NCBI GenBank assembly: GCA_941918925.1
Contig: OW799233.1
Coordinates: 117,689,833-117,753,832, forward strand
DNA: 64,000 nucleotides
Direction: 5' to 3'
Origin: Phyto melanocephala
Lineage: Eukaryota > Arthropoda > Insecta > Diptera > Rhinophoridae
Under the pieces are notes generated by a model. It saw nothing but the letters and a program-made list of their open reading frames with translations, was not told where the DNA came from and made no database searches. Positions within the stretch are counted from its first letter, which is position 1; each line of letters starts with the position of its first letter. Below, in pieces: positions 56,495 to 64,000 of the stretch. A program made the position numbers and the translations under genes.

Positions 56495-57422
56495 TCGGGT
56501 GTCCCGACTAGAACGCAATTTTTAAATTTGGCGCCATTCGAAGTGTCATTGTTTGACATTTGAACAATTGTTATTGTTTGCTAGTAGAAGGTACGAGGTT
56601 AGTAAAAATGGAGTGCTACACGAATGAACAACGCATTCTCATTGTGAAATTGTTTTATCAAAATGGTGAAAGTTTTGCGGCTACAGTTCGCAAATTGCGA
56701 TCAATTTGGGGTCACATTTCAATCTTGATGGCTCGTCAATAGGCAGAATTGTCGCATTTGGGGTGAGGAAAATCCTCGAGTAATTCACGAGAAGTAAATG
56801 CATCATCAACGTGTCACTGTGTGGTGTGGTTTTTGGGTTGGAGGAATCATTGGACCTTTTTTTTATAAAAATGAGGCAGGTCAAGCGCAAACAGTCAATG
56901 GTGTTCGGTATCGTATAATGATAACCAGTTTTTTCTTGCCTATAATTGAAGAAATGAATGTGGAGGGCATGTGGTTTCAACAAGATGGCGCCACATGTCA
57001 TACAGCCAGAGAAACAATTCAATTGCTGCATCAGTAATTTCCCGGTCGTGTTATTTCGCGTTTTGGAGACCAGAATTGGCCAAATAGATCGTATGATTCA
57101 ACACCTTAAGATTTTTTTCTTTGGGGTTTTTTGAAGTCGATGGTTTACGCGAATAAGCCGACGATGACTCAAGCCTTAAGAGAGGAAATTGAACGCTGCA
57201 TTAATGAAATACCGCAGCATTTATGCAAAAAGGTCATTGGAAATTTCATTAAAAGATCGCGTGTGTGCCAGCAAAGCCGCGGCGGCCATCTGCAAGATAT
57301 ATTGTTCCATACATAACCTCATTCTGTCTACTTTACGATATAATAAAGTTTCACGATTTTTTTTTTCTAATATCTGTGTTTTATTTAAAATTTAAAAATT
57401 GCATTCTAGTTGGGACACCCGA
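56495..57422 (+). mobile_element. DD41D mariner element, internally deleted, both TIRs present (928 bp)
   Basis: TIRs TCGGGTGTCCCGACTAGAAC and, in complement, TCGGGTGTCCCAACTAGAAT, continuing through GCAATTTTTAAA, flanked by TA on both sides (56493-56494, 57423-57424). About 0.3-0.4 kb shorter than a usual mariner. The ends differ from the AAGGGTGG mariners, so this is a separate subfamily. The ends differ by only a few bases, suggesting moderate age. Confidence 0.88.
56608..57316 (+). pseudogene. Mariner (DD41D) transposase pseudogene
   Basis: Starts MECYTNEQRILIVKLFYQNG, the N-terminal DNA-binding helix region, and loses the second half of that domain near 56730. After a shift it resumes ENPRVIHEK and reads VTVWCGFWVGGIIGPFFY from 56813, the first-Asp region (the Asp of the usual WC/D block is not clear). 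FQQDGATCHTA (from 56976) supplies the second Asp. Exactly 41 codons lie between that Asp and the Asp of (TP*)DFFLWG, the DD41D spacing of the rosa-type mariners. The C-terminus SRGGHLQDILFHT is intact. At least three in-frame stops (about 56740, 57036, 57108) and the deletion make it inactive. Minus-strand frames here are shadows. Confidence 0.85.
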
Positions 57423-57424
57423 TA

Positions 57425-58727
57425 TAACCCCTTCGTTAGCTTAAACTGCAGTTAAAAATTTTGTGCATGAAGAATTTAAAAATGACTGGAAGGAAGTTAT
57501 AACAACAACACCAACTGGGAACATATAAATGAAGGTTTGTTTGTTTATAAGAAGCTCACTTATATATTTGACTGTGTGTGTTTGAGTTTTAAAGATGTTA
57601 ACTTGCATTTGATTTCACAGGTTTTTATAATTTTATGTTTTTATACACACACACACACTATTTCCTATATATTTCCTTTGAAGATTTTGAATAAATATTT
57701 GCATTTAATAATTCATTTGTGAAACACGATAAACAGTTTTACAAAAACATGCATACGCAAGAAAGTAAAATTTTATTTTGAATAAAAAAGTTATTATTTA
57801 TTTATTTATTTATTTATTTTATTTGTCAATTCCTATACAACAAGATTTAATCTTATATTTAAAGTATAGGAAAGTAGTTTTTATAAATTAAATTTAGGGA
57901 TTACACATAATTACAATTACATACACTTAGCTATATTATATTATTTTAAAGATTTTAAATAAAATTTAAAATTTATTTCAAAATGCACATTTTCTTACAA
58001 AAGAAAATATTTTTAAACATTTTGTAGAGTACTGTGAAATAGTAAATTTTTTACCTAAATTGAACCACTTTATCATGGGTTAGACACCCAGTTATTCACT
58101 TTCTTTTGCATGACAAAAAACAGCATTTATCAGCTATGAGTTAAAAATATCCGTTACGCGACTTATGATAATGTTCAGAAAAATTATTTCGTTCCAAAAA
58201 ATATATTAAATGTTCATAAGTTCGAGTCGATTACTGCGAGTGTTTTAAATTTTACCAGCATTAAAAAAAATGTGAAAATGATTGTGGTTGCGCTTTCTCA
58301 TTACCTTTCCAGCAAAAGGACATGCATATTAATAAAATTCACTTCGTTCTAATAAGTGTATAGAACACATGTATTTTAGGTGAAATGAAACCCCTGTTTC
58401 ATGAGTTAATAATGTTTGTTCACATGAATTGTTTAAGAATTTTGCATGAAATTGCATGTATTTTAAAGCAGATCATTTATGTTGATGGCATGTATTATTG
58501 ATTTAAAGACATGAACAATTTCATTAATTCTGAACAAGTGTAACATTTTTTTCTGGGATTGTAAAAAGACAGAAAGTAATTACCACTTCCCGTTTCAGTA
58601 TGATTTTCGCACCACTGATAAAAGGTTTCCTTTATAAACCACCATACTTTAGCATACTCTCATAGCAGAGAGCTAACTTTTGATGTCCATATTGACGGAT
58701 GATAAATTTTTTTATATCGATAGTCAC
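57425..58727. other. AT-rich stretch with microsatellites
   Basis: (AC)n at 57644-57659 and (TTTA)n at 57791-57821. No gene recognised. At 58380-58520 the motif TTCATG/CATGAA recurs, without a clear element boundary. Confidence 0.45.
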
Positions 58728-59259
58728 TGGTAGAAAAGCCCTAACTCGTACTTTTTACGAAATTGAGTCTTTCAATGATTTCATTACATTTCACACAAAT
58801 ACACCTCAACACAAAAATTTAACGCAATAGTAACAAAAATAATAGCTTTACAAGCAATTATACAAAAAATATTTTAAAATGATAACGTAGTTTCGGTTAA
58901 GTTTTTACCTTCTCATGTAAAATAAAATTTTTTTGTATAAAGGGCCTTTATAATTTAAGCTAACGATATACTGAACTGTATTCTACTAGTTAAGCCCCTT
59001 TATTTGATATTCATATTAATGGAACAAAAAAAAATTTATTCGCCATTTTTTCACACTCGATTTTGAAGTTCGCCATGGTTTTTTCATAATTTACTGTATT
59101 CTATTATACTCACCAAGCCCTTTATTTGATTACAAAATTGTGAAGCTAAAGATACCATTTTGTATTTTTTTTTTTAACAAAAAAACTATTCGCCATCTTT
59201 TTCAGACTCTATCTTGAATTTTGCAATATTTTTTTCATAGTTTACTGTATTCTGTTGTA

Positions 59260-59850
59260 AAGGGTGTTTAAATATTAAAGTCCGATCTACACCTAAACGT
59301 CAAGTTTTTTTCTTCATTTCATTTGACATTTCTCAATTGCAGACTAACTCAATTTGAAACAATGAAAGATACGCAATCGAATAACGCGTTAAAATTATTC
59401 AGGCTTATTATGAAAATGTTCGTTCAAATCGAAATGTATTAAGTGAACTTTGTGATTCATTTGGTCAGAATAATCGTTCAAATTCGTCCACAATCGGGAG
59501 AAATATGAAAAATAATTTAATTTTAGCAAAACAGGTCTGTATGAAATGTGAAAATATCTGTGAATGCCTTCTTAGGTCGTTTGCTGTTTTTCGCGATAGT
59601 GTGGTAAAAGAGCAGTCAACCACGACATATCATCGTGCCCAACAATTAAACATCAACATTGTCATTGGGAATTTGGACCATGGGATGGAGGTGTGCCGCC
59701 GAAGTCATGGCGGCCATTTGGACGATACTTTGTTCTATACATAATTGAACCATACAAATATTATCATAATAATAGGAAATAACAATATTTTTCTAAATAA
59801 TTTGTATTTTATTCAAAGTCAACATGGGCCCTTAAAATTTAACCACCCTT
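59260..59850 (+). mobile_element. Internally deleted mariner, free-standing copy (591 bp)
   Basis: TA-flanked (59258-59259, 59851-59852), TIRs AAGGGTGTTTAAATATTAAAG and AAGGGTGGTTAAATTTTAAG (complement of right). It has the same deletion derivative structure as the copies inside family C but a different insertion site, so this form moved on its own at least once, or the deletion form was the mobile unit. Confidence 0.83.
59363..59744 (+). pseudogene. Mariner transposase N/C-terminal fusion relic
   Basis: Starts at about ATGAAAGATACGCAATCG. The reading NEQ(S)...IQAYYENVRSNRNVLSELC and SFGQNNRSNSSTIG gives the N-terminal helix-turn-helix. The open part at 59505-59744 then jumps to HRAQQLNINIVIGNLDHGME and ends RRSHGGHLDDTLFYT, the mariner C-terminus. 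The D,D(41)D core is missing, so it cannot be catalytic. One frameshift lies near the start. Confidence 0.72.
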
Positions 59851-60040
59851 TACTAGCCAAGCCCTTTGTTTGATTACAAAACTGAGAAGCTGGACCTACG
59901 AATTTGTATTTTGTTTTTTTTTAGTTTTTTCTTTATTCTGTTTGATAACAATGTTCCTAATATTTTGAAGCCATTTTTGTTGTGTGTTTTACAATTTAAG
60001 CCCTTTTATTTGATATCCATATAAAGTGGATAAGGACGAC

Positions 60041-62034
60041 TAAATTTAATCAAGTAGTGTTGACCTCCAAAATTGTTTGTATTTGCTGCTACTTTGACAA
60101 CTAGTCATGTGAGTAGTTTCTGGCAGTTACACTTATTTTCCCATAAATTGCACCATGCTTTAAAACATGGGTAAAAGATATTCATTATAATAAATATTTC
60201 TATGTATGACTTCCGCATTAAAAAAAAAAACAAAAACAAAAAATAAATAAAATTTTTAACGGTTTGGTCTCTGCTTTGTAATTTTCTTTGTAATTGACTT
60301 TTAAAAATAATTTTTGATTTAAATCTCACTTACGCTTCCATTAATTTATCAAGTTTAAAATTGAAATTGCCGTTTCAAATGAATTTCGTGAGCTGTGCCC
60401 TTAAGAACAAACGAAAATCTCATTTTGCTCGTTATAAATCTTAAATTGTACAATTCATAAGTTTATTGCATAAACTCGTAGTTTTGATTCTCTAATACGT
60501 ACATGTCGGCTTAAGTTTGGCATACAATTTCATTTAAAGCATTTCACTGTGTGAAAACAAATGTAATTTGAGAGAAAAAAATAAATAAAAATTAAATTGT
60601 CACATGTATACCGGGACATACTAAATATGTGCTTACATACAGTCTAAAAGTAAACGAATTTAAATTAAATAGTTTGTATTTTTACTAGTAACAACATCCA
60701 GCAGTTGTATGTTCTTAAGAAACCTAAACAGTTTAAACATAAATAAATTTCTTCTAACATTTCTCTGCCCTAGAGTCGGTTCGTCTTGGCATACAATTGA
60801 AAGAAATTAAACGTTTTATCTAAAAGAGGGAAGATAATAATCAAACGCATTAGAAAACTAACTTAAGTATGGAAATTACAAAAAAAAAAAAAAAAATTTT
60901 AAATGCATTTCTGTTTCGTCTTAAACCTTTTAATGAGCAATTATATAATTTTTCCTCAATTAAGAGTTCAAAAACTCGAGCGACAATCGACAACCGACAA
61001 TAATCATTACAATAACTGCAAAGAACAATTATAATAAAGACTATTTATATGAATATAAAATCGTATAGATGTTATTATTAAACATAAAGAAATACATACA
61101 AAAATTATTTAAATTACATTTTTCCATGACAACAAACACAAATAGCAACAATAATAATTGAAATAATAGTAATTGTCATGAAAAGAAATTAAAAATAAAT
61201 TTTTTTATTTACTATTGCCTGTTTAATAAATAAATAAATATACAATCCGACACACTGTCTGTCAATTATGACTACAGAGTAACAAATAAGCACATGGAGC
61301 AATTAATATAAATTATAAATAAATTAAATATAAAAAAACACATGCACACGAAGCTACTTAAAATAACTCACTATTATGTGGACTTAATCAAACAATCTGT
61401 CAATTATTAATTCATTCATTCATTCATAACAAAAAATTTTATATGATTTTTTTAATAGCTTTTAATGTTTCTTGAAAAAAATATTTTATTTTATTTAAAA
61501 GCTTTTTATTTATGAATTTTAGTAGATGTACAACAACAATAACAACGAATATTCATGTATGTGCGGTTGTAGTATGCAGTTTGGTGAGATATTAATTTTA
61601 CAGAAAGTGCAATTTTTATAACATTCACCATAACTGGCAGCGTTTTCAACTATGAAATTTTTAAAAGCGCTAAAACTGCAAAAAAGCGGTTTTTTTTAAC
61701 AGAAGTTTGATTTTTAAATTTTAAATTTTTTACTTTTTATTCTACTTTGCTAATTAAGTAAATTTGTAAGAAAATTTGCAGCTTTTAGTAGACAATTGGC
61801 CTCACGAAGACCTCATTTTACAACCGGTAACGAACTGAAATGCTGTTGCTAGCGATAATCGATCTACAAGTCTATAGATATTTTTATTATTTAATATCAT
61901 CTGGTCTTAACACGCTTTGAATTATAAACTATTACTTCATAAGAGTGTCAATTGTCCTTTCAAAGTGAAAAACACGTTTAATATTTTAAAGTAATTTTTT
62001 TACTAATATGAGTAGGGACAATTATATGCTTACA
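60041..62034. other. AT-rich stretch, nothing recognised
   Basis: 2 kb with A/T runs (for example about 60880-60900) and no recognisable genes or repeat ends. The 74-codon minus frame at 60105-60329 has no domain. Confidence 0.45.
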
Positions 62035-62286
62035 TATCTGTGGTTTGGAGCTAAAAGGGTCAATTCACTTTTTAGCTCTTTTGAGTTAATCATTGCATTA
62101 GATTTGTGTTCTTGCTCTATTTCATTATGGTAAAACAGCTAAAGTCATACTTAACCCAGAACAGCTTCACAAATAAAATGCTGGCCAATGTCACTATGAA
62201 AGCATCTATAAAAATTAAAGTTCAATTCCAGTTTTCTCACAAGTAAATATTTTGACATTGGCCCTTTTAGCTACAAGCCACAGTTA
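62035..62286. mobile_element. TIR MITE (TATCTGTGG family), copy 2 (252 bp)
   Basis: Same ends as 26600-26803 (TATCTGTGGTTTGGAGCTAA; complement of right TAACTGTGGCTTGTAGCTAA). It carries about 45-50 more internal bases (62168-62216), including GGCCAATGTCACT, a copy of the inner TIR segment, so copy 1 is probably a deletion form. The left flank is CA, not TA, perhaps by mutation. Confidence 0.8.
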
Positions 62287-62783
62287 TAGTTTTAAAACAA
62301 TAATTTAAAAAAAAGGCAAGGAAGAAATGAGTACCGGAATATAAAAGAGTACATTTAAGTCATTATAAATAATGATATAAAATATATGAATCACTAATAA
62401 CTATTTCCTTAGTGTTTACTGGTTAAAAACCTGTCATAACAGAACCATTATGCGCTGTCAATCCTTATCAATTTCCTAATTTATAGCTTTTAAATTTTTT
62501 TGCTATAGTAATATTTTTGTTTGTTTATTAAAAATTTACTATTACAAAAATTATTTTCAATAAAAACAAAAATTAATTTAGTATGTTGTGTCAACACAGA
62601 AAAAGAAAAACACTAAAAAATCCCGAAAATTTTTCGTTACAAAAATTGTAGAAAACAACAATGTTAAAAGCACATAATTGATAACACTAATAACTGGTGG
62701 TGCAAAAGACATTTTTATAAATAAAAGGATTTTTAAAACATATTTTTGTTGGGTCAAGCTGTTACTTAAGTTCTTTACCAAAG
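62287..62783. other. AT-rich stretch, nothing recognised
   Basis: The 67-codon minus frame at 62578-62781 has no domain. No repeat ends recognised. Confidence 0.4.
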
Positions 62784-63012
62784 ACTTAGGGCCATTACTA
62801 CAACTTACCGTTAGTTAAAGGTAGAATTTTTTTACCCGATAAATTGCTTTGCATTATTACAACTAAATTTTTTTATTTTTATTTTTATTATTATTAATAA
62901 TAATAAAATTTAATGAATAAAAAATGTCAAATGAAGCCTTTATAATGCAAAGCCATCAGTCAGACAATAACCTGCCCCTAACTAACTCCAAGTTGTAATA
63001 ATGGCCCTTAGT
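62784..63012. mobile_element. 229 bp palindromic MITE
   Basis: The ends ACTTAGGGCCATTACTACAA and, in complement, ACTAAGGGCCATTATTACAA continue as imperfect inverted repeats for about 45 bases (CTT...AGTTAGTTA). A second inner inverted pair GCTTTGCATTAT/ATAATGCAAAGC follows. The centre is an A/T run. No clear target duplication; superfamily unknown. Confidence 0.7.
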
Positions 63013-63893
63013 TTATTTAAACAAGGTTTGGGGATTGAACGATTAAGGCTGTGAGCAATAGTAAACTAAAAAATCGAGCTGTTCACAAGTCTTTAAGATT
63101 TCCAATTGATTACAAGTTTGATCTGTTATGAGCTAATTCTAATAGAGAATTTTATGATTTTTTATCAAACACTAAGAATTACTTTTAAACCAATTAGAGA
63201 ATAAGTTTGCAGAATTCTGAGTGGCCTTCTCTCGAGTAGCTTAAAAGTTGGGGAAATTATAAAAAAAAGTTATTCAGACAGACATATTCTTTTTCTAATC
63301 GTAGTCGAAATAACTGTTTGTCTGTTAGAAATATTCTTACGAACAAAATATCAAGCGGAAGCATCAGGTAATATAACGCTTCACTGCATAATAGTCGCGT
63401 AATTTTTTTAATTTTTTTATCAGTTCGAATACAAATTATAATAAAGCGTATAAAGTAACAAGCACTTATTGCCCATTTAGGAGTAATGGACCAGAGTCTA
63501 TGGTAGAAATCGACCAGATTTAATTAGTGACAAGTTCACCGGGTCACCAAATGGCAATACATATATTAAATACTTTCCAATATAGGCGTAATATTGACGA
63601 ATCTTCATGTGGCACTCTTACATTTAATAAAAGGTAGGCGTACGTCAGGCTACATGCAGCATGAGATTAAGAAGGGTTTATTTCAGTGCTGAGTACTATC
63701 TGGCACAGCTTAGAGTTGTCATGGACTGGTTATTAGTGAGGTTTGTCTGAACCATACATGGCTGATATGGTTAAAATAAGTATATTGTTTAAAAATAAAA
63801 AAAAGTACTTAGTAAAATGGCTTTTAATTGTAGCTGTGACCGTAATTTGCCAACTATTTACTTAAATAATTTATAAACCAGTTTCAGTTTAAC
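63013..63893. other. Stretch without recognised features
   Basis: Somewhat less AT-rich than average from 63460 to 63760, but no homology recognised. Confidence 0.4.
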
Positions 63894-63990
63894 CATACAT
63901 ACATACATACATACATACATACATACATACATACATACATACATACATACATACATACATACATACATACATACATACATACATACATAC
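63894..63990 (+). repeat. (CATA)n microsatellite
   Basis: About 24 perfect CATA units in 97 bases, almost at the end of the window. Confidence 0.95.
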
Positions 63991-64000
63991 AATGCTATTA

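Larger units (their letters stand above)
58728..60040 (+). repeat. Family D repeat, longest copy, carrying a deleted mariner
   Basis: The 5' part (58735-58980) matches 26115-26370. It is followed by at least three ~120-130 base units with (T)TCGCCAT.TTTT, AGTTTACTGTATTCT and AAGCCCTTT.TTTGAT at about 58985-59105, 59105-59250 and 59855-60030. A mariner (59260-59850) interrupts the third unit inside TTCTGTTG|TACTAG.CAAGCCC. Non-coding. Confidence 0.6.

Noticed and set aside
56681..57031. 116-codon minus-strand frame
   Set aside because: Exact antisense shadow of the mariner transposase relic.
63894..63990. Possible CRISPR-like array at the CATA tract
   Set aside because: Perfect tetranucleotide repeats without spacers; a eukaryotic microsatellite.

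Overview
The window looks like AT-rich, gene-poor nuclear DNA of a higher fly (Diptera, probably a calyptrate such as a blow fly or muscid). This is inferred from the mix of elements: mini-me/DINE-1-like Helentrons with GTCY microsatellites, an errantivirus-type env gene, many mariner/Tc1 relics, a piggyBac relic and ATGT/CATA simple repeats. I found no convincing host protein-coding exon, tRNA or rRNA. Almost everything recognisable is mobile DNA, usually decayed and often nested.

Layout. 1-14 kb: four copies of a ~730 bp TA-flanked MITE (family A), three other small inverted-repeat elements (one, family F, with a 10 bp target duplication), a decayed mariner (11.7-12.6 kb) and the first mini-me-like element (family B). 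14-24 kb: a tandem-motif repeat (family D), a family-B remnant split by a hAT-like element, and two family-C Helentron-like elements, one carrying an internally deleted mariner. 24-31 kb: mostly plain AT-rich DNA, a TIR MITE and a LINE relic containing an 87 bp LINE tail with an 11 bp target duplication. 31.0-33.6 kb: the most interesting object, a 2552 bp LTR element with near-identical LTRs, a tRNA-Lys-type primer site, a tandem-repeat leader and one intact 498-codon env gene but no gag or pol body; it sits inside a family-B element and is flanked by TATA duplications. 34-46 kb: mariner and Tc1 relics, a second family-F copy, a tandem-repeat element (family G), an inverted pair of family-C pieces and two large B elements. 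46-57.5 kb: LINE RNase H relics, a 378 bp 5'-truncated LINE end, a second family-G element, an intron-containing piggyBac gene lacking its catalytic core, and a 928 bp DD41D mariner with both ends. 57.5-64 kb: family D carrying a deleted mariner, two MITEs and a terminal CATA microsatellite.

How the parts interact. No host pathway can be assigned. Relationships are between parasites: deleted mariner copies are carried at the same site in several family-C Helentrons, so the composite was probably amplified as one unit; Helentrons sit head to tail; the env-only LTR element must have borrowed gag/pol from elsewhere. All family names come from motif recognition by eye, without database searches.
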